Assembly: GCA_032119595.1 (NCBI GenBank)
Contig: JAUMBQ010000009.1
Location: 1-64,000, forward strand
Length of the DNA: 64,000 nt
Source of the DNA: JAGIBJ01 sp032119595
GTDB lineage: Bacteria > Actinomycetota > Thermoleophilia > Solirubrobacterales > Solirubrobacteraceae
Reading direction: 5' to 3'
In this document: positions 25,461-32,772 of the stretch, in pieces
How the letters are laid out: each line of letters opens with the position of its first letter
Position numbering within the stretch: position 1 is the stretch's first letter
Made by a program: the position numbers and the translations under genes
Notes under the pieces: generated by a model
What the model saw: the letters and a program-made list of their open reading frames with translations, nothing else
Told to the model about the DNA's origin: nothing
The model's database searches: none

Positions 25461-25521
25461 CGGCAGAGTTTCCCAGGCGCGGCCCAGGCGCGGCCCAGGC
25501 GCACGCTTTGCGACCGCCTGA

Positions 25522-26607
25522 TCAGGCCGTGGCGAGCTGGTCGTGGTCGAGCGTCATGAAGATCTCGAGGAGCTCGGGATCGAACTGCGTCCCGCTTCCT
25601 CGACGGATCTCTGCGAGGGCCTCGGCCACCGGCCAGGCCTGCTTGTACGGCCGGTCGTGCACAAGGGCGTCGAACACGTCGACCAAGCTGACCATCCTGG
25701 CGGCCCTCGGGATCCGCTCCCCGGCCAGGCCCTCTGGGTATCCGGTGCCGTCCCAGCGTTCGTGGTGCGAGCGGGCGATCACCTCGGCAAGTTGCAGGAG
25801 GGGGGAGCTGCTGCCCGCGAGGATTTCGGCGCCCCGCGTGGTGTGCTCCTTCATGGCGGCGAACTCCTCTTGGGTGAGGCGACCGGGCTTGAGGAGAATG
25901 GCGTCGGGAACCGCGATCTTCCCGATGTCATGCAGCGAAGCGGCGCGCTCGATCAACCGAACCTGCTCCTCGTCGCACCCCGCACCGCGGGCCACCAGGG
26001 CAGACATCAGGCCGATGCGCTGGGCATGTTCCTGGGTCTCATCGTCGCGGTATTCCGACGCCAGCGCGAGGCGCTGCAGCACTTCGGTGCGCGCGAGCTC
26101 GAGATCCGCGGTTCGCTCCTGAACGGTCACTTCCAAGCGTGCTCGATCGTTGAGCAGCATTTGCTGCAGGTCACGGGTTTCGAGCTGGTTCTTGACCCGC
26201 AGCAGCGTTTCGAGTGGGTCGAGCGGCTTGCTCAGGAAGTCGTCGGCTCCGGCGGAGAGCGCCCGCAGTCGGCTGTCCATGGCCGTGTCGGCGGTCAGGA
26301 TGATCACCGGGAAGTGCCCTTCGTCGGCGCGTGCGGTCTGGAGGGCAGCGAGGACCCCGAAGCCATCCAAGACCGGCATGTGGAGGTCGAGGAGCATGAG
26401 GTCGGGCGGCTGCCGGCGGCAGGCGTCGACGGCTTCCTCTGGATCCTCGATGGCGTTGACGTTGCGATACCCCGCGTGCGAGAGCAGGCGGCGCAGGACC
26501 GCGAGGTTGCCCGGTTGGTCGTCGACGACGACGATGCGTGCGTCGACGGCGTCGCCCTCGACACGAATCGCGGGTGCCGCCCCCGCCAGTCCACCATCCG
26601 GACTCAT
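25522..26607 (-). CDS. Response regulator with HD-GYP phosphodiesterase domain
   Basis: Protein of 361 residues. The receiver domain (about 23-140) has acidic residues DD (29-30), phospho-acceptor Asp74 in MLLDLHMPVLDG and Lys127 in LSKPLDP. A helical linker (145-185) leads to an HD-GYP domain: His194, HD at 226-227 in SLHDIGKIAVPD and HHERWDGTGYP at 281-291. HD-GYP enzymes hydrolyse cyclic di-GMP; the motif residues are intact. No partner histidine kinase is adjacent. Its ATG overlaps the stop of a 14-codon ORF with a strong ribosome site. If the GT2/BcsB-like locus at the right of the window responds to c-di-GMP, this could be relevant, but nothing links them. Confidence 0.92.
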   Translation of the reverse strand: MSPDGGLAGAAPAIRVEGDAVDARIVVVDDQPGNLAVLRRLLSHAGYRNVNAIEDPEEAVDACRRQPPDLMLLDLHMPVLDGFGVLAALQTARADEGHFPVIILTADTAMDSRLRALSAGADDFLSKPLDPLETLLRVKNQLETRDLQQMLLNDRARLEVTVQERTADLELARTEVLQRLALASEYRDDETQEHAQRIGLMSALVARGAGCDEEQVRLIERAASLHDIGKIAVPDAILLKPGRLTQEEFAAMKEHTTRGAEILAGSSSPLLQLAEVIARSHHERWDGTGYPEGLAGERIPRAARMVSLVDVFDALVHDRPYKQAWPVAEALAEIRRGSGTQFDPELLEIFMTLDHDQLATA

Positions 26608-26648
26608 GATGGCCAGTGGCCCCCCGCGCGCGCTGCGGTTTTGGTCAT
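26604..26648 (-). CDS. 14-aa leader ORF coupled to HD-GYP regulator
   Basis: A 14-codon ORF (MTKTAARAGGHWPS) on the minus strand. A strong GGAGGGG ribosome site (26653-26659) sits 4 nt before its ATG, and its TGA overlaps the ATG of the response regulator in an ATGA. The regulator itself has no ribosome site, so its translation may depend on reading this ORF. The peptide may have no function of its own. Confidence 0.4.
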   Translation of the reverse strand: MTKTAARAGGHWPS

Positions 26649-26778
26649 CGTGCCCCTCCAGAGCAGCGCGCGAGAGTACGTAGCGGTTCCGTGATCGAGC
26701 GAACTATTACACCTAACAAGCAAGTTGCCCAGCGTGTAGGCGGGCGCGGGGGGCTCGCGACCACCCAGAAACGACGAA

Positions 26779-26798
26779 GGCCCCGGTTTCCCGGGGCC
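26779..26798 (-). terminator. Terminator after tRNA-Gly
   Basis: An 8-bp stem GGCCCCGG/CCGGGGCC with a 4-nt loop lies 9 bp beyond the tRNA 3' end, followed on the minus strand by a T-containing tail (TTCGTCGTTT). Confidence 0.8.
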
Positions 26799-26807
26799 CT
26801 CGTGTGA

Positions 26808-26881
26808 AGCGGCTGAAGAGACTCGAACTCTCGACCTTCTGCATGGCAAGCAGACGCTCTAGCCAACTGAGCTACAGCCGC
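26808..26881 (-). tRNA. tRNA-Gly(GCC)
   Basis: A 74-nt cloverleaf on the minus strand: acceptor GCGGCTG pairs with CAGCCGC, D arm AGCTCAGTTGG, anticodon loop TTGCCAT (anticodon GCC) on a TCTGC/GCAGA stem, T arm with TTCGAGT. Discriminator T; the CCA end is not encoded. Confidence 0.95.
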
Positions 26882-26911
26882 ATGATCGGCGCGGTGTGAA
26901 TGCGCTCGGGG

Positions 26912-26917
26912 AGCATA
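26912..26917 (-). promoter_or_regulatory. -10 element for tRNA-Gly
   Basis: TATGCT on the minus strand, 30 bp upstream of the mature 5' end, would give a precursor leader of about 24 nt. No obvious -35. Confidence 0.4.
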
Positions 26918-26990
26918 GCGGGTCATTTCGAAAGAGGTCGGGCGACCCTTTGTGGCGCGGATGGACACATTGCAGGAAGCGGACACGACC

Positions 26991-27020
26991 GTCCAAATGT
27001 AACGGTGTTACAGGTTGGAC
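26991..27020. promoter_or_regulatory. Nested inverted repeat, candidate operator
   Basis: An inner perfect palindrome TGTAAC-GGT-GTTACA (26998-27012) sits inside an outer pair GTCCAA (26991-26996) and TTGGAC (27015-27020). Two nested dyads with AT-rich inner arms in a GC-rich setting are typical of a transcription-factor site. It lies 255 bp before gntR and 110 bp from tRNA-Gly, so the regulated gene is not certain. Confidence 0.5.
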
Positions 27021-27130
27021 GCCCGGTTTTTCGGGCCAGCGGTACCGAAAATCGACGGTCGGGGGACGTTAGGGTGCCCTTCGTCACGCAAGTTGGTAGG
27101 CCCAGGAACTGGTCCGATGACGAATTCAGG

Positions 27131-27159
27131 TTTTAATCGGGTCGCCGAGCCGCTACGTT
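27131..27159 (+). promoter_or_regulatory. Promoter upstream of gntR
   Basis: TTTTAA (27131-27136) and TACGTT (27154-27159) are separated by 17 bp. The predicted start of transcription is at about 27166, giving gntR a leader of about 100 nt. Confidence 0.5.
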
Positions 27160-27165
27160 TTCGGC

Positions 27166-27246
27166 ATGACGTCGGTATGTCCTGATACCGCCCGAAGAGC
27201 GTCTACCCCCGAATCGCGGAAGTCCCCCGCCGCGTCATCACGCTAG
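27166..27246 (+). CDS. Possible 26-aa leaderless upstream ORF
   Basis: An ATG lies 6 nt after TACGTT, at the predicted transcription start, and opens a 26-codon frame rich in Ser, Arg, Ala and Pro (MTSVCPDTARRAS...). It stops 20 nt before the gntR ATG and just ahead of its ribosome site. It could be a regulatory leader peptide or chance. Confidence 0.3.
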   Translation: MTSVCPDTARRASTPESRKSPAASSR

Positions 27247-27266
27247 CCACGGAGAGGCTCCCCCTG

Positions 27267-27944
27267 ATGAATATTGAAGGCAGCATTGCTAGAACGACGG
27301 TTTCAGATGCCGTCTACCGGCGACTGCGCGACCAGATCCTAGGATCTGGCGCCGAAGCGGGAGCACCGCTCCCGTCTGAACGAACCCTGAGCGAGACGTT
27401 CGGGGTGAACCGACACGCCGTCCGCGAAGCCATCAAGCGATTGCAGCAGGCCGGTCTCGTCACGGTCGTCCACGGTGGCGCCACGCGCGTCACCGACTGG
27501 CGCCGAGAGGGTGGCCCTGAGCTGCTCGTCGCGGTGGCCAGCGGGCTGGAATCTGGTGAGCGGGCCAAACTCGCGCAGCAGATTGTCGAGGCACGAGCGA
27601 CGATCGCCAAGCGCCTGATCAGTGGCGCGACTGGCTCGACGGCGCTTGACGCTGGTGCCGCCTCGGCGATCGCCGAAGCGGCCGACGATGAGGCGATCAC
27701 GGCGTACCGTGACCTGTGGTGCGACATCGCTGCAGCGAGCGGCAACCTTGCCGCCCAGCTCACGCTCAACAGCCTCAATGCTGGTCTCGACGCGCTCGAG
27801 ACCGAAGGCCAGGCGGTGTTCGAGGCTGAGGCGTCGCGCACCGAAGAGATCAGCACGCTGCTCAGCGCACTGATTGCCGGTGACTCCGCGGGTGCCCAGA
27901 AGGCAGCCGCAGACGTCTTCGGCGTCGAGACCGTACAGGTCTGA
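27267..27944 (+). CDS. GntR/FadR family transcriptional regulator
   Basis: Protein of 225 residues. The N-terminal winged helix (about 8-78) has the GntR signature LPSERTLSETFGVNRHAVREAIKRLQQAGLV broken across the recognition helix. The C-terminal part is an all-helical FCD-like ligand domain, though I cannot see a clean set of metal-binding histidines. A ribosome site GGAGAGG (27251-27257) lies 9 nt before the ATG, unlike most genes here. It precedes an MDR oxidoreductase by 35 nt and may regulate that operon or itself through the nested dyad upstream. The effector is unknown. Confidence 0.88.
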   Translation: MNIEGSIARTTVSDAVYRRLRDQILGSGAEAGAPLPSERTLSETFGVNRHAVREAIKRLQQAGLVTVVHGGATRVTDWRREGGPELLVAVASGLESGERAKLAQQIVEARATIAKRLISGATGSTALDAGAASAIAEAADDEAITAYRDLWCDIAAASGNLAAQLTLNSLNAGLDALETEGQAVFEAEASRTEEISTLLSALIAGDSAGAQKAAADVFGVETVQV

Positions 27945-27979
27945 TCGGAGCGGGCGGCTCGCACGGCATACTTGCCTGC

Positions 27980-28921
27980 ATGCGAGCCGCCTTCATCGAG
28001 TCCTACGGGCAGACGCCGACCATCGCCGACCTTCCGGTTCCGGAAGGGGACGCCCCGCTCGGGACGGTCCTGGCGGCGGGGATCAACCCGGTTGATCTCC
28101 ATATCTCCGGCGGTGAGTACTACGCCATTCGGCCCAAGCCGCCGTACACGCCGGGTATGGAAGGCGTGGCGCGCCGCGCCGATGGCAGCCTCGTGTATTT
28201 CGGTCGCCCGGCCGACCTCAAGCATGGGTCGCTCGCCGAAAAGGTGCTGCTCGACGCGGAGCAGAGCTTCGACATCGACGAAGGCACCGACCCGGTAGCC
28301 GCGATTAGCTGCGGCATCGCCGGCCTCGCTGCCTGGTTGTCGGTTGTGGATCGCGGCGGGATCAAAGAGGGCGACAAGGTCGTCATCACCGGTGCGACCG
28401 GTGCGTCCGGTCGCATGGCGATCCAGGCCGCGAAGCTGCGCGGCGCATCGCAGATCATCGCCGTCGGCCGCAATGAAGCGGGCCTGGCCCGAGCGCTCGA
28501 GCTGGGCGCCACCGACGTGCTCAGGTGGCATGCCCCGATGTACGTCCACCAGGTCGACCTCGAGAATTTGACCGACGGTGGGCAAGACCTCACCATCGAC
28601 TTCACCTGGGGTCCGCCCGCGATCGCCGCCCTGATGTCGAGCGCCAAGTACGCACGGTTCGTGCAGGTAGGCAACGCTGCCGCGATCGGCGCCGGCGTAA
28701 CGGCGAGCGATCTGCGCGCGAAGAACATTGATCTCCTCGGCTTCAGCATTTTCAACGAGTCGCTCGAGAAGCGGGAGCAGGCGTTCAACGAGCTCCTCGG
28801 ACACGTGAAGGCAGGCGACATCCAGCTCGATGCGGAGACCGTCTCGCTTGAGGATGTCCCCGCCGCGTGGGATCGCCAAGCCACGTCGCCAGGGTCCAAG
28901 CTCGTCGTCAGCATCGACTAG
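27980..28921 (+). CDS. Quinone-reductase-like MDR family oxidoreductase
   Basis: Protein of 313 residues of the medium-chain dehydrogenase/reductase superfamily, zinc-free quinone oxidoreductase type. It has a GroES-like N-terminal half (AAGINPVDLHISGGEY, PPYTPGMEGVARR), a Rossmann nucleotide site VVITGATGASGRMAIQAAK and no structural or catalytic zinc cysteines. It probably reduces a quinone or enone with NADPH. It lies between a GntR regulator and an SGNH-like gene with short gaps. Start ATG 27980; an imperfect hexamer TACTTG lies just upstream. Confidence 0.88.
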   Translation: MRAAFIESYGQTPTIADLPVPEGDAPLGTVLAAGINPVDLHISGGEYYAIRPKPPYTPGMEGVARRADGSLVYFGRPADLKHGSLAEKVLLDAEQSFDIDEGTDPVAAISCGIAGLAAWLSVVDRGGIKEGDKVVITGATGASGRMAIQAAKLRGASQIIAVGRNEAGLARALELGATDVLRWHAPMYVHQVDLENLTDGGQDLTIDFTWGPPAIAALMSSAKYARFVQVGNAAAIGAGVTASDLRAKNIDLLGFSIFNESLEKREQAFNELLGHVKAGDIQLDAETVSLEDVPAAWDRQATSPGSKLVVSID

Positions 28922-28931
28922 GGGCGCTGCC

Positions 28932-30221
28932 ATGAGCACCGACGCCTTCGACGTCAACGCCCCGGAGCCCGACCTCTCGGCGTTGCCCGAACTCCAGGTC
29001 CCGCCGACCGCCACGCCGCTGCCTTGGTTGCTTCACGCCTACGGCCATTCCGTGGTCCAAGGCGGCGACGACAGCTGGGGAGCACAGTTCCCGAATCGGT
29101 TTTCGTCGCGGCTGGCAGCGCGCTTGCGGGCCACCGAATTCAACTTTGCACAGGGCGCAAGTGCGCTCGTGACCGACAACGGGCCCAACCGCGAGGGTGC
29201 GGAGTGGGCGACCACCGGAGGCTGGGTCACCGTGGTGCAGACGTGCGCGCCCGAAGCGCGAACGCGACTGCCACTGCTCTGCCCCCAGCAGCTCGTGATC
29301 GTGATGAACGGTCACTTGGAGGCCGGCGTCGCCGGCCCCGAGCGCACACCTGGGCTCTATCCCGGCGTGCTGCGCACGGCGCTGCGGCGCCTGCGGGCGG
29401 GAGCGCTTTACCCGGACACCCATGCGTCGGTTCGCATCCTGGGTCCGCATGAGCGCATCGCCGACACGACCCGCAACTCGGGCGACGGCATCACGATCCT
29501 CACGTCCGACCAATCGACCGTCGACATCGACGTTCCGGAGTGGTACCCCGGCGGGCACGCGATCGACGTCGGTGGGACCTACGTCGACGGTGCCGCCGCG
29601 GACGTGATCGTCTCGCTTGACGGCAAGGTCCTCGGCACGCACGAGGTCACCAAATTCCCGACCTCGACGGTCGGCCACGAGCACCCAGAGCACACGCCTT
29701 GGAGCTACCGGATCGATGGGTCGCTCCTCTCGCCCGGCAAGCATTCGATTCGGCTGGAGTACGTGAACATCAAGGGCTGGGGCTCGTTCAACTACTGGCA
29801 GATCGAAGCGACGCAGCCGCCGCTGATCCTGCTGCCGGAGACGGCCAAGCTGCCCGGGAGCTGGGACTACGCACCGGTGAAGGCGAACTTCAACGTGAGC
29901 GAAGAGGACCGCCAGGTGATTCACTCGCTGCAGCGTGCCGTCGCTCGCGAGTTCACCGACGGCAACGTGCACTACGTGCAGCTCCAGGACCTCATGCCGC
30001 ACGACGAGCCGGTCTTCACCGAGGACCTGCTGCACCCCAACGCGATCGGGCACGACCTGATCGCCGCGCGGCTCTACGACTACGTCGTCGCGCACTGGAC
30101 TCGCGCGCACGCGATGGGCACGGGCACTGCGGCCCCGGCGGCACCGCCGTCGCAGCGCCAGGTGCAGATCCAGAAGGTGCGGACCAAGGTCGGAGCGGTG
30201 CGCCGCAAGCTGATCCCGTAA
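28932..30221 (+). CDS. SGNH/GDSL hydrolase-like protein
   Basis: Protein of 429 residues. Near the N-terminus LLHAYGHSVVQGGDD gives a candidate nucleophile Ser40, although the usual GDS reads GHS. Near the C-terminus EDLLHPNAIGH provides the D-x-x-H pair (Asp365, His368). A beta-rich insert of about 100 residues lies between (IDVPEWYPGGHAIDVGGTYVDGA...), perhaps a carbohydrate-binding or jelly-roll domain. There is no signal peptide. It is probably an esterase or acetylhydrolase; the substrate is unknown. It begins 10 nt after the MDR gene and is followed at 6 nt by the next gene. Confidence 0.75.
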   Translation: MSTDAFDVNAPEPDLSALPELQVPPTATPLPWLLHAYGHSVVQGGDDSWGAQFPNRFSSRLAARLRATEFNFAQGASALVTDNGPNREGAEWATTGGWVTVVQTCAPEARTRLPLLCPQQLVIVMNGHLEAGVAGPERTPGLYPGVLRTALRRLRAGALYPDTHASVRILGPHERIADTTRNSGDGITILTSDQSTVDIDVPEWYPGGHAIDVGGTYVDGAAADVIVSLDGKVLGTHEVTKFPTSTVGHEHPEHTPWSYRIDGSLLSPGKHSIRLEYVNIKGWGSFNYWQIEATQPPLILLPETAKLPGSWDYAPVKANFNVSEEDRQVIHSLQRAVAREFTDGNVHYVQLQDLMPHDEPVFTEDLLHPNAIGHDLIAARLYDYVVAHWTRAHAMGTGTAAPAAPPSQRQVQIQKVRTKVGAVRRKLIP

Positions 30222-30227
30222 CGCGGT

Positions 30228-31571
30228 TTGGCCGACGACGACTGGTACCGCTCGGCCGACGCTGGCCCTGAGGCCGACATCGGCGCCCACGAGCGTCTGG
30301 GCGCACTGCACGAGCAACGCGGGGACGCAGCGGCAGCGATCGACGCCTACCGCACCGTGATCCGCCTGGAGGCCGGCGGGAACGTGCGATACGGCGCCGA
30401 ACTGTCGCTGGCCCGGGTGATCGCAGCGGAAGGGGTCGTCGAGGCATTCGACGAGGCGGACCGGCTCCTCGACGCCGCTGCCGACGACCCGACGGCGGTG
30501 TTCTTCGGGCGGCAGATGTACGACTACGCGTTGGCCCGTGCGCGCATTGCCGCTGCCAGGGGGCAGCGAGACTTCGCCGCGGCCTACGCCCTTGGGGCGG
30601 CCTCGGTTGCGCCGGCCGATGACCCGCCGTTGCCACGCCATCGGCCGTTCGGCCTTTTCGGGTTGCGTCCAGCGAAGGGCGACTGGAGGGAACTCGAGCG
30701 GTACGTGCGCCGAGGCGACGCCGAAGCGGCAGCTCCGGTCATCGACCGATACCGAAGCCTGGACGGCGAAGTGCAATGGGGGTGGGGGCTCATCGAGAAG
30801 CTCCACCGACCGCCCGAACTCGAGTCCGCGTCCGTCCCGGACCTCGACCCGACGACGGGTGAGCCGCGGGCGGCAAAGACCGAGCGCGAGGTCGTCGACC
30901 AACTGCGAGCGGCCGGGATCGACCTGGTCGAGCTGCGCATGTGGTCGCTCAAGGCCCTGAAGTCGATGGCGGAGGTGAAGATCGCCACCCCAGCCCTGCT
31001 GTGCGCCCTCGAAGATCCGCCGGATGACGAGCTGCATTGGAACCTGCTCACGGCGCTCCAAGATCGTCGCGCTAGGCGCCAAGCGGCACTGCCGGTGATC
31101 GGCTGGTTCCGAGAATGCGCGCTCGGGGGCCGAACGTTCACGAACTCCTATGGCAACCTGCTCATGTCGTTTGCTCGCGATGAGCACCTCGATCTGCTCG
31201 AGCCGATCGTCCGCGACCCGGCGTTCGGAGGCGCTCGCGGATACGTCTTCTGGGCGCTCGCCTACATGAAGTCCGAGCGAGCGGTGGCGCTTGCGATCGA
31301 ATGTGTCGATGACGATGACCTGCGGATCAATGCGCTGCGGGCCCTGTCGGACATGAAGTCGGAACTCGGCGAGTCAACCCTGCGGCGGTCCGCGGAGCAG
31401 GAGCCCATTCCGCTTACCCGCAAGCAGACGCAGTACCGGCGTCGCAATGAGCAACCCGACGCCTTCGTCCGCCAGGCGGAAACGACGAATCTCGAGATCG
31501 AGGTTGCCCGCAGTGGCCTTGAGAAGCTCGCGAGGGCGCGCGCCTCGGGCAAGAGTCGCCACGCCCTCTGA
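30228..31571 (+). CDS. TPR/HEAT-repeat-like protein of unknown function
   Basis: Protein of 447 residues. An N-terminal TPR-like stretch (about 15-110: LGALHEQRGDAAAAIDAYRTVIRLE) is followed by a middle region with no family I know, and a C-terminal half with HEAT-like helical pairs (LLCALEDPPDDELHWNLLTAL, ALAYMKSERAVALAIECVDDDDLRINALRALSDMK within 30990-31380). No enzyme motif or membrane helix. It probably acts as a binding scaffold. The TTG start at 30228, 6 nt after the preceding stop, is assumed from operon spacing. It ends before tRNA-Val on the opposite strand. Confidence 0.75.
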   Translation: MADDDWYRSADAGPEADIGAHERLGALHEQRGDAAAAIDAYRTVIRLEAGGNVRYGAELSLARVIAAEGVVEAFDEADRLLDAAADDPTAVFFGRQMYDYALARARIAAARGQRDFAAAYALGAASVAPADDPPLPRHRPFGLFGLRPAKGDWRELERYVRRGDAEAAAPVIDRYRSLDGEVQWGWGLIEKLHRPPELESASVPDLDPTTGEPRAAKTEREVVDQLRAAGIDLVELRMWSLKALKSMAEVKIATPALLCALEDPPDDELHWNLLTALQDRRARRQAALPVIGWFRECALGGRTFTNSYGNLLMSFARDEHLDLLEPIVRDPAFGGARGYVFWALAYMKSERAVALAIECVDDDDLRINALRALSDMKSELGESTLRRSAEQEPIPLTRKQTQYRRRNEQPDAFVRQAETTNLEIEVARSGLEKLARARASGKSRHAL

Positions 31572-31612
31572 GCGTAAGCGAGCGACCACGACGATGCACC
31601 CTCAGAAACAAG

Positions 31613-31637
31613 AAAGGCCCCGCAATGCGGGGCCTTT
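31613..31637 (-). terminator. Terminator after tRNA-Val
   Basis: An 11-bp perfect stem AAAGGCCCCGC/GCGGGGCCTTT with a 3-nt loop lies 6 bp past the tRNA 3' end. The A/T base of the stem on each side lets it work in both directions, also ending the plus-strand operon. Confidence 0.85.
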
Positions 31638-31643
31638 CGAGGA

Positions 31644-31717
31644 TGGGCCTAACAAGACTCGAACTTGTGACCTCTCGCATGTCAAGCGAGCACTCTAACC
31701 AACTGAGCTATAGGCCC
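31644..31717 (-). tRNA. tRNA-Val(GAC)
   Basis: A 74-nt cloverleaf on the minus strand: acceptor GGGCCTA/TAGGCCC, D arm AGCTCAGTTGG, anticodon stem CTCGC/GCGAG around TTGACAT (anticodon GAC), T arm ACAAGTTCGAGTCTTGT. Discriminator A; CCA not encoded. Confidence 0.95.
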
Positions 31718-31804
31718 TGGAGCAGATCGGGCGGTGAAGCCCTTGTGACCAGCGACGCGGAACCTTAGCAAGGGATCCGCCGACGCGACGGCTCGTGGTT
31801 TGCG

Positions 31805-31810
31805 TAGGAT
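31805..31810 (+). promoter_or_regulatory. -10 element for tRNA-Cys
   Basis: TAGGAT ends 11 nt before the mature tRNA 5' end, so the precursor leader is only a few nucleotides. Confidence 0.5.
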
Positions 31811-31821
31811 GATCTTCCCCT

Positions 31822-31892
31822 GGCGTCGTGGCGGAGAGGTTACGCAGCGGCCTGCAAAGCCGTGTACACCGGTTCAAATCCGGTCGACGCCT
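31822..31892 (+). tRNA. tRNA-Cys(GCA)
   Basis: A 71-nt cloverleaf: acceptor GGCGTCG/CGACGCC, D arm with GGCGGAGAGG, anticodon loop CTGCAAA (anticodon GCA) on a GCGGC/GCCGT stem, T arm CCGGTTCAAATCCGG. Discriminator T; CCA not encoded. Confidence 0.94.
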
Positions 31893-31906
31893 TGCTAGGG
31901 AAAGAA

Positions 31907-31934
31907 ACTCGGGGCCCCACATGGGGCCCCGAGT
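31907..31934 (+). terminator. Terminator after tRNA-Cys
   Basis: A 12-bp perfect stem ACTCGGGGCCCC/GGGGCCCCGAGT with an ACAT loop lies 14 bp after the tRNA. T content after the stem is low. Confidence 0.8.
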
Positions 31935-31965
31935 GCGTTCAGGCCCGGTGGCGCCCGAGAAGGAC

Positions 31966-31971
31966 TAGCGT
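31966..31971 (+). promoter_or_regulatory. Leaderless -10 element
   Basis: TAGCGT ends 7 nt before the ATG at 31979. Confidence 0.55.
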
Positions 31972-31978
31972 CTGGGGC

Positions 31979-32758
31979 ATGGCTACGTCTGAGCACCACG
32001 ATTCTCCGACCGACGCGACCGCTCCGGCCGGCGACGCCAGCGCGGAGGCCGCCGCGCGCCGCGTGGAAGCCGCAGCCGCGGCGCAGACGGCTCGTCTGGA
32101 TCAGGTCGTGACGCCCGCGGGCGATGCGATTGCCTCAAACACCGAGGAACTCGTGGTGAGCGATTCGGAGGAGCCGACACAGATCGTGCGGCCGATTCCG
32201 CCGCTGCTCATCGACGAGCCAGCTGCCGATGCTGCCGTGGCGTCTGCGGGATCTGACGCGCGCGGCGACACCAAGGACCGGGACGCCGTCGCGGGAGCGG
32301 CCGCCAGTGTTCAGGCCGCAGCTGCGGCCGCCGCTACGTCCAAGGAAGGGGACGCAGACGGATCGGCATCGTCGAAAGCCGACCGTGGCTCGACGACCGG
32401 CGTCGCGAAGGACAAGTCGCCCAGCGCCCGCCAACGCATCTCTGCTGCGGCCTCCGGCGCAAAGGGACGCGCCTCCAGCGCAGCGTCGGACGCCCGCGAG
32501 CGCGCCTCAAGTACCGACGTGAAGGAGTTCGCGCACTCCACGACGAGCCTCATCGACACGGCGCGCCCGTTCTTCCTGGCGGGCTGTGCGGCGATCTTCG
32601 CCGTGCTCGCCTTCCTCGAAGGCGACGCAGGGACCGCTCAGGTGTTCGCGGTCGGTGCGTTGCTGTTCGTAGTCGGCGCCGCGTTCTCAGGCGAGATCAA
32701 CGCCTACCTGGCTTCGCACAGCCACAGCCGCGACAAGACCCCTCGCGGCGACGGCTGA
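31979..32758 (+). CDS. Ala-rich protein with two C-terminal membrane helices
   Basis: Protein of 259 residues with no recognised family. About 180 residues of low-complexity, Ala/Ser/Asp/Glu-rich, probably disordered sequence are followed by two hydrophobic segments (about 199-219, PFFLAGCAAIFAVLAFLE, and 223-245, AQVFAVGALLFVVGAAFS) and a short basic end. The disordered part probably faces the cytoplasm. The start is fixed by TAGCGT 7 nt upstream; a longer frame running back into the tRNA is rejected. Confidence 0.75.
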   Translation: MATSEHHDSPTDATAPAGDASAEAAARRVEAAAAAQTARLDQVVTPAGDAIASNTEELVVSDSEEPTQIVRPIPPLLIDEPAADAAVASAGSDARGDTKDRDAVAGAAASVQAAAAAAATSKEGDADGSASSKADRGSTTGVAKDKSPSARQRISAAASGAKGRASSAASDARERASSTDVKEFAHSTTSLIDTARPFFLAGCAAIFAVLAFLEGDAGTAQVFAVGALLFVVGAAFSGEINAYLASHSHSRDKTPRGDG

Positions 32759-32772
32759 CCGGCCTGCGGCGC

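Larger units (their letters stand above)
26882..27266. other. Intergenic region between tRNA-Gly and gntR
   Basis: This 385-bp gap has no long credible gene. It holds the tRNA promoter, a large inverted repeat at 26991-27020, a short GCCCG/CGGGC hairpin at about 27021-27036, a promoter at 27131-27159, a 26-codon ORF and the gntR ribosome site. It is less GC-rich than its surroundings. Confidence 0.6.

Noticed and set aside
25475..25505. Two copies of an 11-bp direct repeat (GCGGCCCAGGC)
   Set aside because: Two short copies in a GC-rich intergenic stretch can arise by slippage; no linked feature supports a function.
26900..27136. 78-codon plus-strand open frame in the tRNA-gntR gap
   Set aside because: It has no -10 at the usual distance, no ribosome site and no family features, and it crosses the nested palindrome.
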